Origin: Thermomonas sp. S9
Lineage (GTDB): Bacteria > Pseudomonadota > Gammaproteobacteria > Xanthomonadales > Xanthomonadaceae
DNA: 64,000 bases
NCBI RefSeq assembly: GCF_024704365.1
Contig: NZ_JAJDFY010000001.1
Location: forward strand, 1,965,001 to 2,029,000
Direction: 5' to 3'
The translations under genes were made by a program, and so were the position numbers. Shown here in pieces: positions 1-13,415 of this stretch. The notes beneath the pieces were generated by a model. It had not been told where the DNA came from, did not search any database, and saw nothing but the letters and a program-made list of their open reading frames with translations. Position 1 is the stretch's first letter. Every line of letters begins with the position of its first letter.

Positions 1-2442
1 AATCGGCCCGTTGCCGACGCTGCTGCTGCTTTCCGGATCGCGGATCTTGATGCTGCTGTCGGTGAAGCTGGCGCTGGCGATCACACCGAACCCGCGCAGG
101 CGCTCGCCGAACACCATGTCCAGCGGCATCGAGGCGGTCAGTTCGAGGCCCTGCAGCCTGCCGCCCTTGCCGTTGAACGGCGCCGTCATGGTTCCGGTGG
201 TCTGCACCGGCACGGTCATCCCCGGCGGCGGCACCCAGCCCTTCAGCAGCTCGGTGAAGTCGTAGCCATCGCGGGTCTGGGTATAGATGTAGCTGGTCAG
301 CTGCTTGTAGAAGTAGGCGGCGGCGATATAGGCCTTGTTGCCGAAGTACTTCTCCCAGGAGATGTCGAACGCGTTGGCGCGCCACGGATCCAGCAGCGGG
401 TTGCCGCCGCTAGCGCCGGGCCTGCCGGTGGCGGTATCCACGCCGAACTCGACCGAGGCACGCAGCTGGTCCACGCGCGCCCGCGCCACCTGGCGGGCCA
501 GCGCCACGCGCAGGGTCTGGTCGTCGGCCAGCGAGAACGCCAGGTTCAGGCTGGGCAACACGTCGGTGTAGGTCTTGCCGTTGCGGTAGGGGGCGGATCT
601 CCTGGCCGGACGGCTGCGAGCTGTCCCACACCCGCGAGGCCGAGGACTGATCGGTGCGCTGGACCTGCACGCCGATATTGCCGCGTACCGGTACCGAGCC
701 CCACGTCGTGTCGATATTGCCCTGCACGTAGGCGGTGCCGATCTTTTCGAACACCTTCCACGCCTTCGGGATGAGATAGGGTGCCGCAGAGTCGCTGGGA
801 CTGAAGGTCATGTAGCGCGCCACCGCGCCCGGTACGTTCCACGAAGGAATGAAACCAACGCCGGCAAACCCCAGGTCCACCAGCCCGTACTGCAGGTCGG
901 AGGCGATCGGGGTGACGCCCTGGCTGCCGAGCAGGATGGGCGCTTCGGGCTGGGTCTTGTCCTTGCTGCGATCGGCGTAGTTCACGCCCACGTCGATCCC
1001 GGAGAACACCGTGTCCATCGCGCGCGGCGCCGGCAGCGAGGCCACCAGGCGACCGCTCTTGAGCTCGTCCACCACCTTCGGCACCTTGCCGTAGCCGGAG
1101 CCGTAGATGGTGTTGGCCAGGTACAGATTGGCCGGATTGGAGTAATCGCGCCCCGGATGCAGCTGCGAGAAGCCGTTCGAGGTGAAGGAGAGCTGCACCG
1201 AATCCAGCTGCGGCGCCGGCAGCAGCTGGGTGTTGTTCTCCAGGTTCAGCTCGTCGCGCTTGGCGCGCGACCAGCTGGCATCGGCGGTCAGCTTGACGCC
1301 GTTGCCGAAGAAGAACTCGTTGCGCCAGCCGGCCGCATCGATCCTGTCCTTGCGGTCGTTGTACATTCCGCGCACCAGCGGATAGACGTTCTGCGCGGTG
1401 CCGCCGGTGAAGGTGCCGTTGCCGTTGATCTGCGCATTGACCACGTTCAGGCGGCCATACCCGCCGTTGTAGTCGCCGATATGCACCTCGAACTGGTTGG
1501 CGGTGTCTTCCTGGTGCGCCTGTGAATGAAACAGGTCCAGGGTGCTGGCCCAGGCATCGGACGGGCGGTACTCCAGGGTCGCCATCACGCCGTCGCGCTT
1601 GGTGTAGCCGGTGCGGCGCAGCGCCTTGATCCCGTCGGAGTAGTAGGTCCCGGCGGGTACGCCCGGCCGCCAGTTGGCACCGATTGCCTGCCACGGCTCG
1701 TACAGGCCGACCTGGTTCTCCTGGATCGGCGTATCGGAATGCGAGTAGCCGATCGAAAAGCCCAGCGTGCGGTCGGCGGACTGGCCGATGTAGCTCACGT
1801 TGAAGCGGTTGCCCGCCGATCCCTGGTTGGCGGCGGCCCCTAGCGAGTTCTGCTGCCAGCGGCCGCTGAGCGCGATCACCGGCTTGTCGTAATCCAGCGG
1901 GCGCACGGTGCGCATGTCGATGGTGCCGGACAGGCCCTGCCCCACCAGCGAGGCATCCGGGGTCTTGTAGATGGTGACGCCGGCCATCAGTTCGGACGGA
2001 TACTGGTCGAACTCGACGCTGCGGTTGTCGCCGGTGCTGACCATCTCGCGGCCGTTGAGCAGCGTGGTGGCGAAGTCGGGCGAGAGCCCGCGCACGCTGA
2101 CCACCTGCGCGCGGCCGGCCACGCGCTGTGCGGTGACACCCGGCAGGCGGGCGATGGACTCGGCGATGCTCACGTCCGGCAGCTTGCCGATGTCTTCCGC
2201 CGATACCGCCTCGACGATCGAGGTGGCGTCCTTCTTGATGTCGATGGCGCGCTCGATGCCGCCGCGGATGCCGGTGACGACGACCTTGTCGAGGGTCTTG
2301 GCGTCATCGGCCTTTTCTTGGCCGCCGCCTCCTGCTCGCCCTGCTCGGTCTTGCCGGCGGATTGCGCATGCGCCTGCACCGCCAGCATCAGCGCGGCCGA
2401 GGCCAGCGCCACGCTCAACAGATTCCGCTTCAACTGCACCAT
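1..2442 (-). CDS. TonB-dependent receptor, maltodextrin type (3' end outside window; two apparent frameshifts)
   Basis: Outer-membrane TonB-dependent receptor that would import maltooligosaccharides. The start at 2442 follows a strong ribosome site (GGAGGGG), and the first 27 residues are a signal peptide ending AVQAHAQ. A TonB-box-like VVVTGIRGG, a plug domain (EDIGKLPDVSIAESIARLPG, then VSVRGL) and barrel strands follow; the C-terminus lies left of the window. Two frame breaks sit in single-base runs: T4 at 2313-2316 (one base too few) and G5 at 589-593 (one too many). Correcting both gives one continuous receptor reading PYRNGKTYTDVLPSLNLAF after the second. The gene stands next to GH97 and GH13 glycosidases with an operator at 2568, which supports maltodextrin as substrate. 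The family call is firm; the substrate is inferred from context. Confidence 0.9.
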
Positions 2443-2567
2443 GGTCCCCTCCAGAAATGGTTTTGTGAGGTTCGGGCGATCTGCGCCGCCCGCGTTTCAT
2501 GCCTGCATGCCGCGTGAATGCATGAACATTGCGATGGTGTGGCAGCGCCCGCGCAAACGAAAGCGCC

Positions 2568-2581
2568 TGCATACGTATTCA
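2568..2581. promoter_or_regulatory. Candidate LacI-family operator upstream of the TonB receptor
   Basis: TGCATACGTATTCA differs at one position from the perfect palindrome TGAATACGTATTCA. A second near match lies at 6534 between the alpha-glucosidase and the sugar carrier. The even-length dyad with a central CG step is the usual form for LacI-family sites. The likely ligand protein is the LacI-type regulator at 9876-10921; this is inference. Confidence 0.55.
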
Positions 2582-2652
2582 TGGCCGGCTGCAATGCAAA
2601 TCACGCAATGCCTTGCCCATGCGGGTTTTCTCCGGCATGCCGCGCCGCGATG

Positions 2653-2671
2653 AATGCGCGCCGGGCGCATT
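2653..2671 (-). terminator. Possible hairpin terminator after the GH97 gene
   Basis: AATGCGC and GCGCATT form a 7-bp stem around a 5-base loop about 55 bases after the GH97 stop. There is no clear T-tract on the minus strand, so this may only be a pause site. Confidence 0.25.
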
Positions 2672-2725
2672 TGCAGGGACTCCGGCGGACATCTGCCCAC
2701 TGCCGGCTCCGTTGCGCGATGCGGA

Positions 2726-4846
2726 TCAGCCGTCCAGCGGCACCAGCCGGATCGCCGCGCCGCCGCCACCGGCCAGCCACAAGGACAGCACGTCGCCGCG
2801 GGCGACAGTCTTGTCGTCGCGCGCGAAGCGGAAGCGCGCCGCCCCTTGCAAGGAAGCGCCCTCGCCATCGCGGTAGATCTCCGCGCGGTAGCGCCTGCCC
2901 GGGTCGAGGAAGTCCAGCGCCAGCGCCAGCGTGCGCGGGTGGCGGTCGTTCATCACGCCCACGAACCACAGCGGCGCACCGCGCTGCTTGCGCGCGATGG
3001 CGACATACTCGCCCACCTCGCCGGCCAGCACCCGGCTCTCGTCCCAGTCCACCGCCACGTCCTTGATGAACTGGAAGGCGTCGGGATGCTGCGCGTAGTG
3101 CTCGGGCAGGTCGGCCACCATCTGGATCGGGCTGTAGATGCCGACGTACAGCGCCAGCTGGCGCGCCAGCGTGCTCTGAATCTCCTGGCCGTCGCGGCCG
3201 GTCAGGCTGACGATCCCCGGCGTGTAATCCATCGGCCCGGCCAGCAGGCGGGTGAACACCAGGGTCACCTCGTGCTCCGGCGGGTTCGGCGGGCGGCCCC
3301 AGGCGTTGTACTCCATGCCGCGCGCGCCCTCGCGCGCGACCCAGTTCGGATAGGTGCGGCGCAGGCCGGTGTCCTTGATCGGCTCGTGTGCGTCGATGGC
3401 GATGTGGTGGCGGGCGGCATCGCGTACCACCCGCAGGTGGTGGTTGCTCATCCATTGCCCTTCGTGCCATTCGCGCAGCACCGGGCCACCCGGCGCGTCC
3501 TGGCGCTCGATCTGGCCGGCATCGCACACGTAGCCGGTCTTCACCACGTCGATCCCCAGCCGCTGGAACAGCGCGAACGCGCTGTCCATCTGGCGCTCGT
3601 AGTGGCTCACCGCGCAGGCGGTCTCGTGGTGGCCGATCAGGTGCACGCCGCGCGATGCGGCATACGCGGCCAGGCCCTTGAGGTCGTAATCGGGCGTCGG
3701 CGTGCGGAAGTCGAAGTTCCAGCCGTTGGCGAACCAGTCGCCGTCCCAGCCCACGTTCCAGCCCTCCACAAGCACTCCGCGGAAGCCGTTGGCGGCGGCG
3801 AAGTCGATCATGCGGCGGGTGTTGGCGGTGGTCGCGCCGTGCTCGGGGCCGGTCGCCCAGCTCTGCTGGTTCAGGTGCAGCGACCACCACACGCCGACGA
3901 ATTTCGAGGGCTTGAACCAGCCCACGTCGCCCAGCCGGTTGGGTTCGTTGAGGTTGAGGATCAGGTTGGACTCCACCAGCCCGCCGGCGCGCTCGCTGAT
4001 CGTGATCGTGCGCCAGGGCGTGGCGAACGGGGTCGTGCGCACCACCGGCACCGGGCTGCCCGGGGTCAGCGCGGCACGCAACTCGCCATCGCCGCCGCGC
4101 ACCAGGTTCATGCCGGCGTAGTCCACCAGCGCCGCCTCGTGAAGGCTCAGGTACAGGCCATCGTCGGTGCGCAGGGTCAGCGGGGTCTGCGCCAGGCCCA
4201 CCTCGGCCAGCGGGGTCTTCCGGTACAGGTATTCCTCGCGGTTCCATTCCAGCGCCGGGATCCACCACGCGGTGGCCGGGCGCGCGATGGCGAACTCGGT
4301 GAGCTCCTGCACGATCTGCGCCTGCCGCAGCGCGGGCTGGCGCGGGATGTCGTAGCGGAAGCCGACGCCGTCGTCGAACACCCGGAACACCATGTCGAAG
4401 CGGCGGTGGTCGCCGTCCTTCTCGACGAAATGCGCGCGCAGCTCGTTGTGGTGGTCGCGCACGAACCGGCGCTCGCCCCAGGGCTGCTCCCAAGTGGTGT
4501 CCACCTGGGTACTGGCCTGCCCGTCCAAGCGCAGGTTGCGCAACAGCTGGCGGCCATTGCGGAAGATGAAGCCCAGCCGCGAATCGCGGATCACCGGCTT
4601 GCCGTCGCGCGACACCCGGTAGGCCAGGCGCCCTTCGCCATTGAGGTCCAGTTGGACCTCGATGCGGCCGTCGGGCGAGGCCACGCGGGCCACGGTCTCG
4701 GCCTGCGCCAGCGGCGAGAGCAGCAGCAATGCCGCCAGCAGCGGCGTCCCCGCCGCCGTCGCGAACGCAGCGCGCTGATGTCGGCGCAAGAATGATGGCA
4801 GCCGCAGGGACGCAACACGGAGGCAACGACGAAGGGCGACGGCCAT
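2726..4846 (-). CDS. GH97 family alpha-glucosidase, exported
   Basis: 706-residue glycoside hydrolase family 97 enzyme (SusB-like), releasing glucose from the non-reducing end of maltooligosaccharides, probably in the periplasm. The start at 4846 lies 5 bases after the upstream GH13 stop with GGAG in front. A long basic n-region and the hydrophobic stretch LLAALLLLSPLAQA form a signal peptide. Glutamates of the inverting GH97 type can be placed at E408 (HHET), E488 (HEPIKD) and E512 (GMEYNAW); the 24-residue spacing of the last two equals that of E508/E532 in SusB as I remember it. It forms an operon with the GH13 gene upstream and the TonB receptor downstream. Family is firm; inverting mechanism is inferred from these residues. 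Confidence 0.92.
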   Translation of the reverse strand: MAVALRRCLRVASLRLPSFLRRHQRAAFATAAGTPLLAALLLLSPLAQAETVARVASPDGRIEVQLDLNGEGRLAYRVSRDGKPVIRDSRLGFIFRNGRQLLRNLRLDGQASTQVDTTWEQPWGERRFVRDHHNELRAHFVEKDGDHRRFDMVFRVFDDGVGFRYDIPRQPALRQAQIVQELTEFAIARPATAWWIPALEWNREEYLYRKTPLAEVGLAQTPLTLRTDDGLYLSLHEAALVDYAGMNLVRGGDGELRAALTPGSPVPVVRTTPFATPWRTITISERAGGLVESNLILNLNEPNRLGDVGWFKPSKFVGVWWSLHLNQQSWATGPEHGATTANTRRMIDFAAANGFRGVLVEGWNVGWDGDWFANGWNFDFRTPTPDYDLKGLAAYAASRGVHLIGHHETACAVSHYERQMDSAFALFQRLGIDVVKTGYVCDAGQIERQDAPGGPVLREWHEGQWMSNHHLRVVRDAARHHIAIDAHEPIKDTGLRRTYPNWVAREGARGMEYNAWGRPPNPPEHEVTLVFTRLLAGPMDYTPGIVSLTGRDGQEIQSTLARQLALYVGIYSPIQMVADLPEHYAQHPDAFQFIKDVAVDWDESRVLAGEVGEYVAIARKQRGAPLWFVGVMNDRHPRTLALALDFLDPGRRYRAEIYRDGEGASLQGAARFRFARDDKTVARGDVLSLWLAGGGGAAIRLVPLDG

Positions 4847-4851
4847 CGGCT

Positions 4852-6462
<1,611 letters not shown>

Positions 6463-6533
6463 CCCTGCCACCCGTGCTGTCGTCGCCTGCGACTATGCCG
6501 GCTGCCGCGTGAGGATGCGGAAAGCCGGCGCGC

Positions 6534-6547
6534 TGAATACGTTTACA
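6534..6547. promoter_or_regulatory. Candidate LacI-family operator in the divergent glucosidase/carrier promoter region
   Basis: TGAATACGTTTACA matches the palindrome TGAATACGTATTCA at 12 of 14 positions and shares the 9-mer TGAATACGT with the site at 2568 (read on the minus strand). It lies 72 bases before the GH13 start and 93 before the carrier start, so one site could control both operons. Confidence 0.5.
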
Positions 6548-6639
6548 CGGCGAAGCACGCCATGCCTGCGCTATATGTACGCAGGATGTACGCAGGCCGC
6601 GCACGGGTGGCCGGAATCGCCACCGCCATCGGGGATGCC

Positions 6640-8127
6640 ATGCACGCTGCCATCGCAAGGGACAAACCGCCGCTTTCGTTCTGGCAGATCTGGAACATGT
6701 GCTTTGGCTTTCTCGGCATCCAGTTCGGGTTCGCGCTGCAGAACGCCAACGTCAGCCGCATCTTCCAGACCCTGGGCGCGGACATGGACGCGCTGCCGGG
6801 GCTGTGGATCGCCGCGCCGCTGACGGGGCTGCTGGTGCAGCCGGTGATCGGCTATCTGTCCGACCGCACCTGGACCGGGCTCGGCCGCCGCCGCCCCTAC
6901 TTCCTGGCCGGCGCCCTGCTGGCCTCGCTGGCGCTGGTGCTCATGCCGGCCTCGCCAGCCCTGTGGGTGGCCGCCGGCCTGCTGTGGGTGCTGGACGCTT
7001 CGATCAACGTCTCGATGGAACCCTTCCGCGCCTTCGTCGGCGACCAGCTGCCGATGTCACAGCGCGCCAAGGGCTATGCGATGCAGAGCTTCTTCATCGG
7101 CATCGGCTCGGTGACCGCCAGCCTGCTGCCGTGGCTGCTGGAGAAATGGGGTGTGACCAACACCGCCGGGCCCGGCGAAGTGCCGGACACCGTGCGCTAT
7201 GCCTTCTATACCGGCGCAGGCGTGCTGCTGGGCGCAATCGCCTGGACAGTACTGCGCACCCGCGAATACCCGCCCGGGCAGCTTGCCGCGTTCGACCAGG
7301 CCGCTCCGTTGGACCGCACGCTGCTGGATCGCACGCGCGCCGCCCGTTTCGGCCTGCTGTGGTTGCTGCTGGGTGCGCTGGGCCTGGCCGGCGTGGCCTG
7401 GCAGGACCTGCCGCGCGAGCTGTACCTGCTGGGCGCACTGCTGGCCGCCTACGGCGTGGCGCTGCTGGCGCTGACCGTGGTCGGCCGCGACAGCGGCTTC
7501 GCCCAGGTGATGGGCGACATCTACGCCATGCCGCTGGCGATGCGGCGGCTGGCAGTGGTCCAGTTCTTCTCGTGGTTCGCGCTGTTCGCGATGTGGATCT
7601 ACACCACCGCCACCGTCACCCGCGTGTATTACGGCAGCAGCGACACTGCCTCGGCCGCCTACAACACCGGCGCCAACTGGGTGGGCGTCCTGTTCGCGGC
7701 CTACAACGGCTTCGCCGCGCTGGCCGCGATCGCGATTCCGTGGATGGCGCGCCGCTTCGGCCTGCGCGGCAGCCATCTGCTCAATCTCATCCTGGGCGGG
7801 ATCGGACTGGCTTCGATTCCGTTCCTGCCCGACGCGAACTGGCTGCTGCTGTCGATGGTCGGCATCGGCATCGCCTGGGCCTCGATCCTGTCGCTGCCCT
7901 ACACGCTGCTGTCCGACAGCGTGCCCGCCGCCAAGATGGGCGTGTACATGGGCATCTTCAATTTTTTCATCGTCATCCCGCAACTGGTGGCGGTGGCCAC
8001 GCTGGGCTATATCCTCAAGCACCTGTTCGCCGACGACCCGGCGAAGATCCTGGTGCTGGGCGGTGCCAGCATGCTCGTCGCCGGGCTGTGCGCGCTGCGC
8101 GTGCCCGAACCTGCCGCCCACGCCTGA
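6640..8127 (+). CDS. MFS maltose/oligosaccharide transporter (SLC45/GPH-like)
   Basis: 495-residue inner-membrane carrier with about 12 hydrophobic segments, probably a proton symporter for maltose that has crossed the outer membrane through the TonB receptor. The start at 6640 has GGGGA 5 bases upstream. The N-terminal half holds LSDRTWTGLGRRRPYFLAGA, the D-R-(x)n-G-R-R-R-P loop typical of this carrier group, and the loop between helices 10 and 11 repeats the pattern less strictly. The next gene (secreted amylase) starts 14 bases after the stop, so the two are co-transcribed. Substrate is inferred from context. Confidence 0.88.
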   Translation: MHAAIARDKPPLSFWQIWNMCFGFLGIQFGFALQNANVSRIFQTLGADMDALPGLWIAAPLTGLLVQPVIGYLSDRTWTGLGRRRPYFLAGALLASLALVLMPASPALWVAAGLLWVLDASINVSMEPFRAFVGDQLPMSQRAKGYAMQSFFIGIGSVTASLLPWLLEKWGVTNTAGPGEVPDTVRYAFYTGAGVLLGAIAWTVLRTREYPPGQLAAFDQAAPLDRTLLDRTRAARFGLLWLLLGALGLAGVAWQDLPRELYLLGALLAAYGVALLALTVVGRDSGFAQVMGDIYAMPLAMRRLAVVQFFSWFALFAMWIYTTATVTRVYYGSSDTASAAYNTGANWVGVLFAAYNGFAALAAIAIPWMARRFGLRGSHLLNLILGGIGLASIPFLPDANWLLLSMVGIGIAWASILSLPYTLLSDSVPAAKMGVYMGIFNFFIVIPQLVAVATLGYILKHLFADDPAKILVLGGASMLVAGLCALRVPEPAAHA

Positions 8128-8141
8128 GACAGAGACCGACC

Positions 8142-9872
8142 ATGCATCCGCTCCGCACCGCCATTGCATCCTGCCTGCTGGCCGTCACCACCAGTGTCTG
8201 CGCGGGCCACACGCCCGCACCAGCGGCCTCCGCGACCGACTACTACGGCACGCTGGAGCCGTTCGCGCGCGAGGCGGTGTATTTCGTGATGACCGACCGC
8301 TTCGTCAACGGCGATCCCGGCAACGACCACCGCGACCAGGGTGGCAAGTACCGCACCTTCGACATCCCGGAGCCTCCTTGCGCAGGCGTATCCGGGAACG
8401 TCGGCTATCTCGGCGGCGACTTCAAGGGCCTGGCCGATCATCTGGACTACATCCGCGGCATGGGGTTCACCGCGGTGTGGATCACCCCGATCGTGGACAA
8501 CCCCGACCAGCACTTCACCGGCGGGAAACCGGCGACCTGCGGCAGCGTTCTGACCGATCACGGCATGGCCGGCTACCACGGCTACTGGGGGGTGAACTTC
8601 TACAAGGTGGACGAGCACCTGCCCAGCCCCGGCATGGACTTCCAGGACCTGGCCGCGGCGATGCATGCCAAAGGCATGAAGCTGGTGCTGGACATCGTGG
8701 CCAACCACGGCTCGCCGGCCTGGGGCATGGCCTTCGACCAGCCCAAGTTCGGCAAGGTGTACGATCGCGACGGCCATTTGATCGCCGACCACCAGAACCT
8801 GCCGCCGCAGAAGCTCGACCCGGCGCACAACCCGCTGCACCGCTTCTACAACACGCGCGGTCCAGTCGAGGACGGCAAGGGGTCGATCTTCGACGGCAAC
8901 CTGGCCCAGCTCTCGGATTTCAACGAGAACAATCCGGCGGTGCTGGAGTACCTGGCCGGTGCCTACGCGCAGTGGATCGAGCAGGGCGCGGACGCCTTCC
9001 GCATCGACACCATCGCCTGGATGCCGGACAGCTTCTGGGAGAAGTTCACCCAGCGCATCCGCGCCAGGCATCCGGGCTTCTTCATGTTCGGCGAGGATTT
9101 CAACTTCGACGCCAACGCCATCGCCCACCACACCCTGCCCGGCCACGGCCAGACCAGCGTGCTCGACTTCCCGTTGCAGCAGGCGATGCGGGAAGTGTTC
9201 GGCCGCCAGCAGGCCGGATTCGAACGGCTCGCCCCGGCGCTGCATCTTACGGGCGGGCCCTACGCCAACCCCTACGAGCTGGCCATCTTCTACGACAATC
9301 ACGACATGGCGCGGCTGGACGCCAGCGACGCCGGCTTCATCGACGCCCACAACTGGCTGTTCACCGCGCGCGGCATCCCGGTGGTCTATTACGGCTCGGA
9401 GATGGGCTTCATGCGCGGGCGCCCGGAACACAACGGCAACCGCAACTACTTCGGGGTGGAAGGCATCCGCGCCGCGCAGGCCAGCCCGATCTTTGCTGCG
9501 CTCACCCGCATCGCCAACGTGCGCAAGGCCTCGCCCGCTCTGCAGCATGGACTGCAGCTGAATCTCGAACTGGCCGGCGCCCGCGCCGCGTTCTACCGCG
9601 TGTACCAGCACGCCGGGCAACACCAGATCGCGCTGGTGCTGCTGAACAAGGGCGATGCGCCGGAACGCTTCCACATCGACCGTCTTCTGCAGCCTGGCCA
9701 TTGGGTCTCCGCGCTGGACGGCAGCACCCGCGACATCGCCGCTGGCGACGCGCTCACAGCCGAAGTGCCGGCGCACGGCGTGCAGGTGTTCCTGCTGGAT
9801 GCGCAGGCGACGCAGCCCGCGCTGGTGGCCGCATTGGACGAGGCGATGGCTGGCGCGCGGCGGCCGCGCTGA
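8142..9872 (+). CDS. Secreted alpha-amylase / cyclodextrin-glucanotransferase-like GH13 enzyme
   Basis: 576-residue GH13 enzyme with an N-terminal signal peptide (MHPLRTAIASCLLAVTTSVCAG). The early motif VYFVMTDRFVNGDPGND is a calcium-binding loop of the CGTase/amylase type. Catalytic residues are D289 (AFRIDTIAWM), E318 (FMFGEDFNF) and D388 (YDNHDMARLD). A C-terminal beta domain follows; no starch-binding module is visible. It would cut starch or long dextrins outside the cytoplasm and feed the receptor, carrier and glucosidases of the locus. Family is firm; amylase versus cyclodextrinase or CGTase activity cannot be told from the sequence. Confidence 0.9.
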   Translation: MHPLRTAIASCLLAVTTSVCAGHTPAPAASATDYYGTLEPFAREAVYFVMTDRFVNGDPGNDHRDQGGKYRTFDIPEPPCAGVSGNVGYLGGDFKGLADHLDYIRGMGFTAVWITPIVDNPDQHFTGGKPATCGSVLTDHGMAGYHGYWGVNFYKVDEHLPSPGMDFQDLAAAMHAKGMKLVLDIVANHGSPAWGMAFDQPKFGKVYDRDGHLIADHQNLPPQKLDPAHNPLHRFYNTRGPVEDGKGSIFDGNLAQLSDFNENNPAVLEYLAGAYAQWIEQGADAFRIDTIAWMPDSFWEKFTQRIRARHPGFFMFGEDFNFDANAIAHHTLPGHGQTSVLDFPLQQAMREVFGRQQAGFERLAPALHLTGGPYANPYELAIFYDNHDMARLDASDAGFIDAHNWLFTARGIPVVYYGSEMGFMRGRPEHNGNRNYFGVEGIRAAQASPIFAALTRIANVRKASPALQHGLQLNLELAGARAAFYRVYQHAGQHQIALVLLNKGDAPERFHIDRLLQPGHWVSALDGSTRDIAAGDALTAEVPAHGVQVFLLDAQATQPALVAALDEAMAGARRPR

Positions 9873-9875
9873 GGC

Positions 9876-10921
9876 TCAGCCGCCGCTGGAGGCGCGGACC
9901 TCGAGGACCGGTTCCAGCATCACGCTGTGGGCCGGCTGGTCGCGCACCTGCTTGAGCAGGGTCTCCACCAGCAGCCCGCCGGCGCGCGAGGTGTCCTGCA
10001 CCACGGTGGTCAGCGGTGGATCAGCGAAGCGCGCCATCGGGGTGCCGTCGAAACCGACCACCGCTACGTCCTGCGGCACCCGTAAACCGGCCTCTTTCAG
10101 CGCATGCAGCGCGCCGATCGCGATCAGGTCGCTGGCAGCGAACAGCGCGTCGAACGCCTGTCCGCGTGCCAGCAGGGCGCGGGTGGCGGCGTAACCGGCT
10201 TCCTCGGTGCTGTCGGCATCCACCTGCAGCGCGCGCAGCATGCACAAGCCGGCTTCGCGTAGCGCGGCATCGCACCCCTGGTAGCGGGCGAAGAACTCCG
10301 GGAACCGCGAGGACGCATGCCCGATGAAGGCGATCCGGCGGCGGCCGCACTCCAGCAGGTGGCGGCCGGCCAGCATCCCCCGGCGGCGTTGTCGCAGCCG
10401 ATCGAGATCCCCGGCTGGTCGGGCTGCACCTGGCCCCAGCGCACGAAATGGGTGCCCTGCTCCACCAGCTTTTCCAGCGTGCTCTCGTAGGCCAGGTAGT
10501 CGCCGTAGCCAAGCAGGATCAGCCCGTCGGCCTTCATGCTGTCCTCGTAATCGGCATGCCAGTCGTCCGAGAGCTGCTGGAACGACACCAGCAGGTCGTG
10601 CCCGTGGCGCGCGCAGGCGCGGGTGATCGAGCCCAGCATGGACAGAAAGAACGGGTTGATGTGGGAATCGTCGGGCGTCGGATCCTCGAACAGCAGCAGC
10701 GCCAGGGTGCCGGCGCGTTGGGTGCGCAGGCTGGAGGCGTGCCGGTCCACCTTGTAGTTCAACTCGCGCACCGCCTGTTCCACCCGGCGGCGGGTCTCGG
10801 CGTTCACCAGCGGGCTGCCGGCCAGCACGCGCGAGACGGTGGCCTGCGAGACCCCGGCCCGGTGCGCGATGTCCAGCGATGTCACCCGGGTCTTCTTGCG
10901 GGAGCGACGCGGCTCGGTCAT
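9876..10921 (-). CDS. LacI-family regulator of the maltodextrin locus (apparent frameshift)
   Basis: About 348 residues once corrected. The N-terminal LacI helix-turn-helix reads VTSLDIAHRAGVSQATVSRVLAG, followed by the hinge (LRTQRAGTLALLLFED) and a periplasmic-binding-like core ending VVGFDGTPMARFADPPLTTV. The frame breaks in a C5 run at 10377-10381; one more base restores GGMLAGRHLLECG across the join. Start at 10921 with a GGGG-type ribosome site. The gene converges on the amylase (3-base gap) and is the obvious candidate to bind the sites at 2568 and 6534. Type is firm; target assignment is by proximity. Confidence 0.88.
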
Positions 10922-10962
10922 CCCCGGAGTTTAACCAATGCGCCCCGCTGGCCGCCCCCGCT

Positions 10963-10996
10963 GCGCGCCGGCGTTGGCCGGCAGGCACCGGCGCGC
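10963..10996. repeat. 9-bp inverted repeat upstream of the LacI-type gene
   Basis: GCGCGCCGG at 10963-10971 and its complement at 10988-10996 enclose 16 bases. It sits in the leader of the regulator gene. No function is assigned. Confidence 0.4.
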
Positions 10997-11020
10997 ACAC
11001 GGTGCCGCCATGTCGCCGCA

Positions 11021-13340
<2,320 letters not shown>

Positions 13341-13357
13341 TCCCCTCGCAGGCAGTC

Positions 13358-13389
13358 ATGGCAACGGCCGCGCAAGCGGCCGTTGCCAT
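13358..13389. terminator. Bidirectional terminator between katG and the PLP lyase
   Basis: ATGGCAACGGCCGC pairs perfectly with its complement across a GCAA tetraloop (14-bp stem, 13358-13389), 18 bases after the katG stop and 27 bases past the stop of the gene converging from the other strand. T-tracts are short (TT; ATT), so efficiency must come from the stem. Confidence 0.8.
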
Positions 13390-13415
13390 TTGCCAGTCAC
13401 GGCGCGCCAATCAAT